This document shows, in pieces, positions 29,496 to 39,993 of a stretch of DNA of 41,100 nt (position 1 is the stretch's first letter; every line of letters begins with the position of its first letter). The DNA is from an uncultured Massilia sp. (GTDB lineage: Bacteria; Pseudomonadota; Gammaproteobacteria; Burkholderiales; Burkholderiaceae), in contig CAMLMV010000056.1 of assembly GCA_946481275.1 (NCBI GenBank), positions 1 to 41,100 of the forward strand. Reading direction: 5' to 3'. The notes under the pieces are model-generated. The model worked only from the letters and a program-made list of their open reading frames with translations. It searched no databases and was not told the origin of the DNA. The translations under genes and the position numbers were made by a program.

Positions 29496-31799
29496 CTATA
29501 ACCCGGCTGCCGGCTGAGCACCAACACGGACGGGCGCCGCGATCGACGCGTCGTTGACGGCGCCGTGCGCCATTGCGTCGGACAACACCTGCCCCACGAC
29601 GCCGTCGATGGCCAGCACGCGCGCGCTGCCGTCGCCCAGGGCCGCGGCCAGTTTCCCGGCCGGCAGCGAGAACGCTTCGCGCCGCCCGGCACCGGAAAAG
29701 ATGAACAGCGTGCGCAGCGGACTCACCCACGCCAGCTTGACCTTGCGTGCGCCTTCCCCCGTGCGGAATTCGAGCCACATGCCGCGCTCCAGGCCGTCGA
29801 GGGCGGACACCTCGGCGGCCCGCGCCGCGGCCTGTTCGGCCGCCGCGGTTTCCATCTCGACCTTGCGCAATGCATCCTGTCGGGCCGCCTGCGCGGCCAG
29901 TTCCAGCTGGCGCTCGGGCGACAGCTCGATGGGCGCACGCACGATCGCCGCGTGGTACTCGGCCAGGCGGGCGAAGAACTGCAGGCGCTCGGCATCCTGC
30001 CACTTGATCGCATCGAGCCATTTGTTCAGCGCCTGCAGCAGGCGTGGCAACCGCGCGATCAGGGCCTTGCGCTGCTCCGGCGTGGCCTTCGGCTTGACGC
30101 TCCAGACCAGGTCGTCCATGGCCCGGATGGCGTTGTCGACGGCGCCCGGGCGCGCATCCTCGATCGTCCAGGCGAAGGTCAGCACCGTCGTCCAGCGCTG
30201 CTCGAGGAAGCCGCTGACGACCTCGTTGACGTCGCCGGCCTGCACGCGCAGCGCGACCGCGTCGCGGGCCTGCCGGGCCGCGACCTCGTGCCTTTCCCGT
30301 TTCAGGGCGCTGGCGACCGGTGCGGCGAGCGCGGCTTCCTGGGCCGACTCGTCGGCCGCGATACCCGCTTCGAGCTCCGCGACGGCGCTGGCGAACGCTT
30401 CCGGCTGCGCCTCCCCCGCGCGCTCGACGCTGCGCCGCATGGTCTGGAACAGCGGATCGTCCGCATCCTCCCGTTGCTCCCAGCCGACGCGCGACATCAG
30501 GTCGACGAGGCGGCGCGCCGGGTGGTCCTGCTCGAAGAAGAAATTCTTGTCGAGCAACGCGGCCTTGAGCACGGGCACCTGCAGGAGTTGCAGCAGTTCG
30601 CGCGTGCGCGGCGGGATACTGTCGTCCAGCAGCACGGTCTCGAACACGCGCGACAACAGGTCCAGCGTGCGCTCGTCGCGGCGCGGCAGGCTGCCCTGGG
30701 GCAGGCTCTGCTTGAGGCGCGGCAGGTAGAACACGTTGTGCGGCGTGGCGGCCGCCTGCGCGCCTTGGGCCAGCGCCGGCTCGATGCGGACCAGCAGGTC
30801 CAGCAGCGGCGCCGTGCCGCCGGATTGCGCCAGCATGCCTTGCACGGCGGCTGGCCAGCCGGCCTGGGCGGCCGGGCCGGACGGGGCCGCGAAGCCTGCC
30901 GCCGGTTGCGTGCCCCGCCCGTTGCCCGACGCCGCCGCGAACGCTCCGGCCCCGCTGGGCCGCCAGCCGGCGCCGCTGGACGGCAGCGCGGGCAGGTCGG
31001 GAATCAGGGGGACGCCATCCTCGCCGCCGTCGTCGCCGAACAGCTTGCGCAGTTGCTCCGCCAGGGCGGCGCGCTGGCCGGCACGGGCCGACTTCGCGGC
31101 GGCCGCGTCATCCGTTTTCTGGATACGGTATGCGTCGACGGACCCCGGCTGACCCTCCTTGCGCAGCGCGGCCACGAGGGCGTCGAACAACGGCGCAAGG
31201 TCGAACACGATGTCAGGACGCAGCAGGGGCAGGATGAGGCCGTGGGCATCCGTTTCCGGCTCGAATTCGCGCCACGCCTCCTCGATGGCCCCGAGGAAGA
31301 CGTCGGGGCGGAACGGATTGCTGTCCGCGCGCAGCACGCCCCGTCCGAGCAGCATGCCGAGGCGGACGGCCAGCGTGGCGAGCGGGTCGGCGTATTGCAT
31401 TTCGAAGGGACGGGCCAGCGCGCCCAGCGCGAGTCGGCTGTCGATTTCTTCCAGCGGCACGAGGTCCAGCGACGCCGCCGCCATGCGGGCCGCGGCGGCG
31501 GGAGGCGCCAGGCGGTCGAGTTCGCGCCGCACCGCCAGGCCGATCGCGCCGGAAGCCAGGTGGAAGAACGCGTACGCATTATCCTTCAGCAGCCGGGCCG
31601 CCTTCACGCGCCGCTGGACGTCCTGCGGGTCGCCCTGGTGCCGGGTCAGGTCGCCCAGCGCGGCAACCATGCGGGCCGTCATTGGGCTCAGGTGTTCCTT
31701 GACATAGGTGTCCGCGATACCGGCGAGCGCATCCAGCGTCGCCTGCTGCGACGACGCGGCCTTGCGGGCGGCCGGAGTCTGGACGGGGCTGTAAGACAT
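29496..31799 (-). CDS. DUF1631 family protein
   Basis: A 767-residue protein of the DUF1631 family. The N-terminal part has the family's helical start (VKEHLSPMTARMVAALGDL, then LLKDNAYAFFHLASGAIGL). A long, Ala/Gly-rich middle (about 240-330) is probably disordered. The C-terminal 110 residues (LERGMWLEFRTGEGARKVKL, then WVSPLRTLFIFSG) look like a small beta-barrel of the PilZ-like kind that ends most members. The family's function is not established; a link to c-di-GMP through this C-terminal part is a guess from fold and not shown. I see no canonical RxxxR plus D/NxSxxG binding pair. No membrane segment is seen, so it is likely cytosolic. The ATG at 31799 replaces an upstream non-family extension. 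Confidence 0.82.
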   Translation of the reverse strand: MSYSPVQTPAARKAASSQQATLDALAGIADTYVKEHLSPMTARMVAALGDLTRHQGDPQDVQRRVKAARLLKDNAYAFFHLASGAIGLAVRRELDRLAPPAAAARMAAASLDLVPLEEIDSRLALGALARPFEMQYADPLATLAVRLGMLLGRGVLRADSNPFRPDVFLGAIEEAWREFEPETDAHGLILPLLRPDIVFDLAPLFDALVAALRKEGQPGSVDAYRIQKTDDAAAAKSARAGQRAALAEQLRKLFGDDGGEDGVPLIPDLPALPSSGAGWRPSGAGAFAAASGNGRGTQPAAGFAAPSGPAAQAGWPAAVQGMLAQSGGTAPLLDLLVRIEPALAQGAQAAATPHNVFYLPRLKQSLPQGSLPRRDERTLDLLSRVFETVLLDDSIPPRTRELLQLLQVPVLKAALLDKNFFFEQDHPARRLVDLMSRVGWEQREDADDPLFQTMRRSVERAGEAQPEAFASAVAELEAGIAADESAQEAALAAPVASALKRERHEVAARQARDAVALRVQAGDVNEVVSGFLEQRWTTVLTFAWTIEDARPGAVDNAIRAMDDLVWSVKPKATPEQRKALIARLPRLLQALNKWLDAIKWQDAERLQFFARLAEYHAAIVRAPIELSPERQLELAAQAARQDALRKVEMETAAAEQAAARAAEVSALDGLERGMWLEFRTGEGARKVKLAWVSPLRTLFIFSGAGRREAFSLPAGKLAAALGDGSARVLAIDGVVGQVLSDAMAHGAVNDASIAAPVRVGAQPAAGL

Positions 31800-32117
31800 G
31801 GTAGCTCTATTGTGGCACATAATTTCCAAGTGGCAATTGAAATCGATGTGCCGACGCGCAGCTCAGGAAAATACTTATGCTATCGAGGAGACCGAGCGGC
31901 GACGTAAAACGCTATGTTGCGTCGCAAGATACGGTTGCTGGCGAATAAGAATATGCGAAATGCGTGTTAGCGGAGAAAATTATTGCTAGCGTAATGCGTG
32001 AAGTCCTACAAGTGCTCAAGAGGTGATCCGATACCGATTCAATTGCCGGGCTCGCATCATTGCACTACCGAAATCGCTTCGGTAAGCAGGACATCTCCAC
32101 TATCGAAAGGAATGATC
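31800..32117. other. AT-richer intergenic region without a recognised gene
   Basis: About 318 bp between divergent starts (DUF1631 on the minus strand, the KGG-repeat gene on the plus strand). It is visibly poorer in GC than its neighbours. I see no tRNA, no family-like open frame and no convincing -35/-10 pair. The only structures noted are a hairpin at 32066-32084 and the ribosome site of the next gene. Confidence 0.6.
32066..32084 (+). repeat. Hairpin in the leader of the KGG-repeat gene
   Basis: TACCGAA, loop ATCGC, TTCGGTA: a perfect 7-bp stem 33 nt upstream of the ATG at 32118. There is no T-tract after it. It may stabilise the leader mRNA or act as a binding site. Confidence 0.4.
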
Positions 32118-32336
32118 ATGGCTTCGAACAAAAATTCTTCGCGCTCGGGCAACCAGGGCGGCTCCCACGAACAGCACGTCAAGGCCGGCCAGCAAAGCCA
32201 CAAGAACGACGGCAACAAGCAGTCGGGTTCGGGTTCGGGCTCGCGTTCGGGCGGCTCGGGCGGCACCCGCGGCGGCACCCCGGAGCAGCATGCCGAGGCC
32301 GGCCGTCAAAGCCACAAGAACGACAAGAAGCGCTGA
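32118..32336 (+). CDS. KGG-repeat (con-10/GsiB-like) stress protein
   Basis: A 72-residue, highly hydrophilic, probably disordered protein with two copies of the stress-induced KGG-type repeat. These read GGSHEQHVKAGQQSHKND and GGTPEQHAEAGRQSHKND, joined by a Ser/Gly spacer (NKQSGSGSGSRSGGSGG). The family includes B. subtilis GsiB and fungal con-10, which accumulate in general stress or desiccation; a protective role here is inferred. AAAGGA (32106-32111) lies 6 nt before the ATG at 32118 and only 0 nt before the ATG at 32112, which decides the start. It is a single-gene unit: its own hairpin terminator follows the stop, and its neighbours are divergent or convergent. Confidence 0.85.
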   Translation: MASNKNSSRSGNQGGSHEQHVKAGQQSHKNDGNKQSGSGSGSRSGGSGGTRGGTPEQHAEAGRQSHKNDKKR

Positions 32337-32361
32337 TCGCGGCGCTTACGGAAGCACGTGA

Positions 32362-32403
32362 AGAGCCTGGAGCGGGACGACCGCGACAGGCTCTCTGTTT
32401 TTT
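32362..32403 (+). terminator. Intrinsic terminator after the KGG-repeat gene
   Basis: AGAGCCTG (32362-32369) pairs with CAGGCTCT (32387-32394). An inner GCGG/CCGC pair tightens the loop, and a run of six T (32398-32403) follows. The run reaches into the stop codon of the convergent ClpP-like gene. In the other direction the hairpin has no T-tract, so it serves mainly the plus strand. Confidence 0.85.
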
Positions 32404-32960
32404 CAGATGTTGCGCAGGTACGCGCCCTTGGGCGGCGCGAAGTCGCGGACGTCGTCGATCATGCCCGCCGCCTTGGCGTCGCGCGCGTTCAGGTGCAGGT
32501 CGCCGTACTGGTGGATGCCCCACTGCTCGGGCGTCAGCTCGACGTGCTTGCGCAGGATGGACTCCGTGCGCGCATCGTCGGCCCGCAAGCCCTCGACGAT
32601 GATGTTGAGCGCATCCGGACGCGAGCCGGGCGAAGCCGTCGCATGCGACTTGTGGATCATGAAGCGCGCCGTCTCGCTCGCATAGCGCTGCTTGCCTGAC
32701 AGGAACAGGATCACCGCGATCGAGGCGACGGCGCCACCGTTGTACATGATGCAGTTGACGGGGGCATTGGCCAGGAAGTTGTACAGGCACAGGCCGTCGC
32801 TCACATACCCGCCGTTCGACTGTACGAGGATGTGCGCCGTCTCGAGGCCGTCGTCGTTCATGCCGGCCACCGCTTCGAAGACGCGGTGCACCATGTCGCT
32901 GTTCACGTCGCCGGACAGGGTGAACCACCCTTCCTTCTGTTTTGCTTGATCTTCGCTCAT
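32403..32960 (-). CDS. ClpP-like serine peptidase
   Basis: A 185-residue member of the ClpP/crotonase fold. The catalytic triad is complete by position: S80 in GGAVASIAVILF, H103 in RFMIHKSHAT and D154 in HQYGDLHLNA. Spacing (23 and 51) is close to that of E. coli ClpP (25 and 49). Oxyanion-type glycines (VQSNGGYVSDGL) are present. It is shorter and quite divergent from housekeeping ClpP, has no adjacent clpX or clpA, and lacks a propeptide, so it is likely a stand-alone paralogue. The ATG at 32960 starts the family part; an open frame extends upstream without family likeness. AGAAGAGA lies about 9 nt before the ATG. Its natural substrate and partner are unknown. Confidence 0.8.
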   Translation of the reverse strand: MSEDQAKQKEGWFTLSGDVNSDMVHRVFEAVAGMNDDGLETAHILVQSNGGYVSDGLCLYNFLANAPVNCIMYNGGAVASIAVILFLSGKQRYASETARFMIHKSHATASPGSRPDALNIIVEGLRADDARTESILRKHVELTPEQWGIHQYGDLHLNARDAKAAGMIDDVRDFAPPKGAYLRNI

Positions 32961-33060
32961 AGTGGGTCTCTTCTGTCGCAAGGTCGTAGAGCAAGTGTAA
33001 CAAAACACGTCCGCAGGTCCATGGGGCCTCACTGCAATCGTGTGCCCCTCTCCACCTGGA

Positions 33061-33089
33061 TTGACTTCCCGTCACCACTGACATAGACT
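33061..33089 (+). promoter_or_regulatory. Sigma-70 promoter of the glycine cleavage operon
   Basis: TTGACT (33061-33066), exactly 17 nt, then TAGACT (33084-33089). Transcription would start near 33096, only a few bases before the first riboswitch aptamer, which is just where it should be. It is the best promoter-like pair in the window. Confidence 0.68.
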
Positions 33090-33096
33090 TCGCAGT

Positions 33097-33300
33097 CTTG
33101 ACCGGGAGAGCGCAGCGCAGGCTGCCGCCGAAGGGGCATTACCCAAAAACTCTCAGGCAACCGGACCGGTCAGGGGCTGCCGCGCAACGCGCGGCGGACC
33201 AACTCTGGAGAGCGGCCTTTACGGCCCACCGAAGGGGCAGGCGATGCATGCATAAAATGCGTACTCGCTATCTCTCAGGTACCGAGGACAGAGGGGTGCG
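33097..33300 (+). promoter_or_regulatory. Tandem glycine riboswitch
   Basis: Two glycine aptamers in series ahead of gcvT. The first (about 33101-33170) has CGGGAGAGC, the CCGAAGGGGCA core, AACTCTCAGGCA and the closing ACCGG. The second (about 33201-33299) has CTGGAGAGC, CACCGAAGGGGCA, ATCTCTCAGGTA and a terminal GAGGACAGAGGGG. The conserved GAGAG, CCGAAGGGG and CTCTCAGG blocks occur in both copies in the right order. A glycine riboswitch upstream of gcv normally turns expression on when glycine binds. The rest of the 393-bp gap 32961-33353 holds the two promoters and no gene. Confidence 0.93.
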
Positions 33301-33353
33301 AGAGCATGCGGACATCCGCGTGCGCGAACCCATTTTCTGCCGAGGAACCATCC

Positions 33354-34493
33354 ATGACGCTCAAAGCGACCCCGCTCAATTCCGTACACCGTGCCGCCGG
33401 CGCCAAGATGGTCGACTTCGGCGGCTGGGACATGCCCGTCAACTACGGCTCCCAGATCGAAGAACACAATGCCGTCCGTAGCGATGCCGGCATGTTCGAC
33501 GTGTCCCACATGTGCGTGGTCGACCTGAAAGGCGCCAACGTGCGCGCCTTCCTGCGCGGCCTGCTCGCCAACAACGTCGACAAGCTGCAGGCACCGGGCA
33601 AGGCCCTGTACTCGTGCATGCTGAATCCGCAGGGCGGCGTCATCGACGACCTGATCGTCTACTACTTCGCCGAAGACTGGTTCCGCCTCGTCGTCAACGC
33701 CGGCACGGCCGAGAAGGACATCGCGTGGATCCGCAAGCAGAACGACGCCACCAACAGCGGCCTGTCGATCACGCCGCGCCGCGCCGACCTGAGCGACGAT
33801 GGCATCGCCCTCGTCGCCGTGCAGGGCCCGAACGCCCGCGCGAAAGTGTGGCAGGTGGTGCCGCAGACGCAGGCCCCGTCGGAAGGCCTCAAGCCCTTCA
33901 ACGCCGTCATCGTGAACGACACCCCGTTCGGCGAACTGATGGTTGCCCGCACCGGCTATACGGGCGAGGACGGCTTCGAGATCGGCGTGCCGGCCAGCCA
34001 GGTCGAGGCGCTGTGGAACGCCCTCGCCGCCGCAGGCGTCAAGCCGGCCGGCCTGGGCGCGCGCGACACGCTGCGCCTGGAAGCGGGCATGAACCTGTAC
34101 GGCCAGGACATGGACGATGGCGTCTCGCCGCTGGATGCGGGCCTGGCCTGGACCGTCGACCTCGTCTCCGAACGCGCCGGCGCCCCGGACGGCTTCATCG
34201 GCAAGGCCGCCCTGCAACAGGATGGTCAGAAACAGAACTTCGTCGGCCTGATCCTGCGCGAAAAAGGCGGCATCCTGCGCGCCCACCAGAAGGTCGTGGC
34301 CGCATCCGGCAATGCCGGCGAAATCACGAGCGGCACGTTCAGCCCGTCGATGCAGCAGGCGATCGCGCTGGCGCGCGTGCCGGTCGACGTCGCCATCGGC
34401 GACACGGTCCACGTGGAAATCCGCGACAAGAAACTGGCGGCATCCGTCGTCAAGCTGCCGTTCGTGCGTAACGGCAAGATCCTGGCTTCCTGA
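33354..34493 (+). CDS. gcvT: Glycine cleavage system T protein (aminomethyltransferase)
   Basis: A 379-residue tetrahydrofolate-dependent enzyme. It takes the aminomethyl group from the lipoyl arm of GcvH, releases ammonia and makes 5,10-methylene-THF. The N-terminus ([20 protein letters not shown]) and [16 protein letters not shown] are typical. [12 protein letters not shown] and the folate-site [20 protein letters not shown] region are conserved. GAGGAA lies 8 nt before the ATG at 33354, which I prefer over the ATG-like extension at 33306. It is the first gene after the riboswitch and is followed by gcvH after 50 nt. Length is standard. Confidence 0.95.
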   Translation: MTLKATPLNSVHRAAGAKMVDFGGWDMPVNYGSQIEEHNAVRSDAGMFDVSHMCVVDLKGANVRAFLRGLLANNVDKLQAPGKALYSCMLNPQGGVIDDLIVYYFAEDWFRLVVNAGTAEKDIAWIRKQNDATNSGLSITPRRADLSDDGIALVAVQGPNARAKVWQVVPQTQAPSEGLKPFNAVIVNDTPFGELMVARTGYTGEDGFEIGVPASQVEALWNALAAAGVKPAGLGARDTLRLEAGMNLYGQDMDDGVSPLDAGLAWTVDLVSERAGAPDGFIGKAALQQDGQKQNFVGLILREKGGILRAHQKVVAASGNAGEITSGTFSPSMQQAIALARVPVDVAIGDTVHVEIRDKKLAASVVKLPFVRNGKILAS

Positions 34494-34543
34494 TCAAACA
34501 ACACTATACTTACCGCACCATCCATCACTACGGAGTTACGCAC

Positions 34544-34924
34544 ATGAACATCCCAGCCGACCTGAAGTACACCGAGTCCCACGAGTGGGTCCGCCAGGAG
34601 GCCGACGGCACCCTGACCGTGGGCATCACCGAATATGCACAGGACGCCCTGGGCGACATCGTGTTCGTCGAACTGCCGCAGGTCGGCAAGGCTTTCACCG
34701 CCGGCGATGACGCCGCCGTCGTGGAGTCCGTCAAGGCCGCCAGCGACATCTACGCGCCGGTCTCGGGCACCGTCACCGCGGTGAACCAGGCCACGGCCGA
34801 CGCACCGGACTCGATCAACGCGAACGCCTACGATGCATGGCTGTTCAAGCTGCAGCCGTCGGATCCGGCCGCCATCAACGGCCTGCTCGACGCGGCCGCT
34901 TACGGCAAGGCCACCGAAGGCTGA
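34544..34924 (+). CDS. gcvH: Glycine cleavage system H protein
   Basis: A 126-residue lipoyl carrier that shuttles the aminomethyl group between GcvP, GcvT and the L protein. The lipoylated lysine is K64 in [16 protein letters not shown]. The start [16 protein letters not shown] and the C-terminal [14 protein letters not shown] are diagnostic. Length is typical. It sits between gcvT and gcvP on the same strand. Confidence 0.97.
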   Translation: MNIPADLKYTESHEWVRQEADGTLTVGITEYAQDALGDIVFVELPQVGKAFTAGDDAAVVESVKAASDIYAPVSGTVTAVNQATADAPDSINANAYDAWLFKLQPSDPAAINGLLDAAAYGKATEG

Positions 34925-34934
34925 TTGTATTACC

Positions 34935-34962
34935 CGTCGTTCCCGCGCAAGCGGGAAGGACG
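34935..34962. repeat. REP-like palindrome between gcvH and gcvP
   Basis: TTCCCGCGCAAGCGGGAA (34940-34957) is a perfect 7-bp stem with a GCAA tetraloop. It is extended by CGTC/GACG-like flanks with one mismatch. From memory, elements of this CGTCGTTCCCGC type are repeated many times in betaproteobacterial genomes; only one copy is in this window, so repetition is not shown here. It lies in the 83-nt gap and could tune mRNA stability. Confidence 0.6.
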
Positions 34963-35007
34963 GATCGAAGCAGTAGCACCTGCCGATTCATTCATTTCGC
35001 TCCCATC

Positions 35008-37887
<2,880 letters not shown>

Positions 37888-39492
37888 TCAACGATTCTTG
37901 CCCCGGCTGGATGCCAGCCGGAGGTAGGGACGCCCGGCCCTGCCCGGACGCAGCAAATGCGTTCCCGGCGGGGCCGTTTCATTCGAGCCCTGCACGGCTT
38001 CGTCGAGCCGGAACACGGCCACCGTGCGCGCCAGGCCGAGGGCCTGCTGCTGCAGCGCGCGTGCGGCCAGCGCCGCTTCTTCCACCATGCGTGAACCCTG
38101 CTGGGTGAGTTCGTCCATGCGCACGATCGCCTGCGTGGCGCCGGCCAGCTCGTGGGCCCGTTCGGTGCTGGCGCTGCCGACGGCGCCGATGATGCCCGCC
38201 ATGTCTTCCACGGCGCCGGCCAGGCCGGCCATCGCGACACCCGCCTCGACCGCGCCGGCGCTGCCGTCGTCGAGCGCCGCGACCGCCTCGCGCGCGAGCG
38301 TGCGCGCCTCGCGTGCCGCGCGCTGGGCACGCCGGGCCAATGCACGCGCTTCGCGGGCGCCGCCGTGGGCGTCGCCGGCGCGCGCCAGCGTGGTCTCGAT
38401 GGCCGCGCCGATGCGGTCCATGCGGACGGCCGCGCGCCGCACCTGTTCCATCGTCGTCACCAGGCGATGCGCCAGTGCGCCGCCCTCTTCCGCCGCCACG
38501 CCGGCGCGCGCAGCCAGATCGCTTGCGGTGTGCGCGCCGGCCGCGCTGTCGTCGAGCGCCGTGGCCAGCGCCTGCATGGACGCCGTCGTGCGGTCCAGCG
38601 CGTCGCGCACATGCGCGCGCGGCGGCATGCCGGCGCGGCCCAGCGTGATCTCGCGCGAGGCCTCGCCGATCGCGCGGGCCGAGTCCAGCACGGTGCGCAG
38701 CTGGCGGTTCAGGCCGCGGATGCCGGCGTCGAGCAGCCGCGCCGTCTGGCCGATCTCGTCGTCGGCATAGGTCCGCGCGCGGATCGTCAGGTCGCCGCTG
38801 GCCAGGCCATGGGCGGCCGCGCCGATCGCGCCGATATCGGCCAGCAGCGCGCGCCGCACCGCCATCGTGATCGCGAGCGAGGCCGCGATCGACAGCAAGA
38901 TCACCACGGGCATCAGGACCGCGATCAGGCGGAAGTCCGCGGCCGCGTCGCTCGACGCCTGCTCGGACAACGCCTGCTCGCGCCGCGACAGCTCCGTCAG
39001 GCGCTGGCCGACGACGGCGAAGGCGCGTTCGGCCTTGATCATCGCGTTGGCGCTGATCGACTGGTCGATGCGGGCGATCTCGATCACGTCGCGCACGGCC
39101 GGCACGTATTGCGCCCACGCGGCGCGCGCCTGGTCGACGTAGCGCTGTTCTTCCGGGCTGTCGGCCGTCAGGCGCGCCAGCCGGGCAAGATCGCGCTCGA
39201 CCGCGCCGTGCCGGGCCTGCAGGTCGAGCGCGAGCGGGTCGACGCGGAAGTGCGGAAAGCTGCCGCTGATCCAGGTAAGGACCTGGTACGCCTGGGCATG
39301 CGCACTGCGGGCCGACGACGAGAGCTCGGCTGCGGCGCGCATGTTCGCCGCCCGGCGCTGCACGATGCTGTCGAGCGAGTCGTTCTGGCGTACCATCGCG
39401 TAATAGCTGCCGCAGGACAGCAGCACGAGCAGCACCAGCACGACGCCGGGCGCCAGCAGCAGCTTGGGACCGATGCGCAGTCGGGCCAGCAT
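37888..39492 (-). CDS. Methyl-accepting chemotaxis-like protein with eroded signalling tip
   Basis: A 534-residue membrane protein with chemoreceptor layout. TM1 (about 10-28), a four-helix-bundle-type periplasmic domain (30-185), TM2 (about 190-212) and a HAMP domain (about 212-265) are followed by a long cytoplasmic coiled coil. The hairpin tip that binds CheA and CheW normally carries EAARAGEQGRGFAVVA. Here the place reads TTLARAGDAHGGAREARALA, with the E, the GRGF and the following VVA missing. The downstream helix is unusually rich in Ala and Arg. No che gene is adjacent. It probably does not drive a standard CheA array, and may be a decayed receptor or one with another output. The start ATG at 39492 begins directly with the first helix. 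Confidence 0.78.
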   Translation of the reverse strand: MLARLRIGPKLLLAPGVVLVLLVLLSCGSYYAMVRQNDSLDSIVQRRAANMRAAAELSSSARSAHAQAYQVLTWISGSFPHFRVDPLALDLQARHGAVERDLARLARLTADSPEEQRYVDQARAAWAQYVPAVRDVIEIARIDQSISANAMIKAERAFAVVGQRLTELSRREQALSEQASSDAAADFRLIAVLMPVVILLSIAASLAITMAVRRALLADIGAIGAAAHGLASGDLTIRARTYADDEIGQTARLLDAGIRGLNRQLRTVLDSARAIGEASREITLGRAGMPPRAHVRDALDRTTASMQALATALDDSAAGAHTASDLAARAGVAAEEGGALAHRLVTTMEQVRRAAVRMDRIGAAIETTLARAGDAHGGAREARALARRAQRAAREARTLAREAVAALDDGSAGAVEAGVAMAGLAGAVEDMAGIIGAVGSASTERAHELAGATQAIVRMDELTQQGSRMVEEAALAARALQQQALGLARTVAVFRLDEAVQGSNETAPPGTHLLRPGRAGRPYLRLASSRGKNR

Positions 39493-39648
39493 GTCAGGAC
39501 GCGGTCCGGTGGAACGGGTCGAGGGGAAATGGTTGGGTCATGGTCTCCTCCTGGCTGGCAGTATTTCCGGCGTGCATTAAATGAATGTACGCCGACCATG
39601 GGGTTGGCCATTGTGATGGCTCAATCCCGACACTGTGAGGGAGAATGG

Positions 39649-39975
39649 ATGAGACGTAAGAGTGTGGGCGCATTACTGTCGGCCCTGGTGTTTCCCGGCG
39701 TGGGCCAGTACTACCTGGGGCGGCGCACGCGCGCCCTGCTGTTCCTGGTGCCGGCCGTCATCGCCGGGATCCTGTATTTCAATTTTGCGCTGGACCAGGC
39801 GAACACGGTCGCGGACCAGCTGTTGAGCGGGAAGATGGCGGCGGATCCGGCGGCGATCGAGGCGCAGCTGGCGAGCGCACCCACGCCGTTCAGCGTGACG
39901 CTGGCCGGGATCGTGTTCGCCGTGTGCTACGTGGGGAGTATCGTGGAAGCGTTGATCGCCAGGCCGCAGGCGTGA
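39649..39975 (+). CDS. Small inner-membrane protein, TM2-domain-like
   Basis: A 108-residue membrane protein. The N-terminal part reads ALLSALVFPGVGQYYLGRRT, then RALLFLVPAVIAGILYF. This is a helix-turn-helix hairpin with the GxGxxYLGR turn that resembles TM2 domains. A polar loop and a third helix (SVTLAGIVFAVCYVGSIVEAL) follow. GAGGGAGA lies 5 nt before the ATG at 39649 and decides the start over an in-frame ATG at 39616. Function is unknown. It is alone on its strand between two minus-strand genes. Confidence 0.72.
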   Translation: MRRKSVGALLSALVFPGVGQYYLGRRTRALLFLVPAVIAGILYFNFALDQANTVADQLLSGKMAADPAAIEAQLASAPTPFSVTLAGIVFAVCYVGSIVEALIARPQA

Positions 39976-39993
39976 CGATCAACGCATGCCGCA

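Noticed and set aside
31798..31989. Small open frame on the plus strand in the AT-richer gap
   Set aside because: No ribosome site, no family likeness and a skewed composition (many Arg and Cys).
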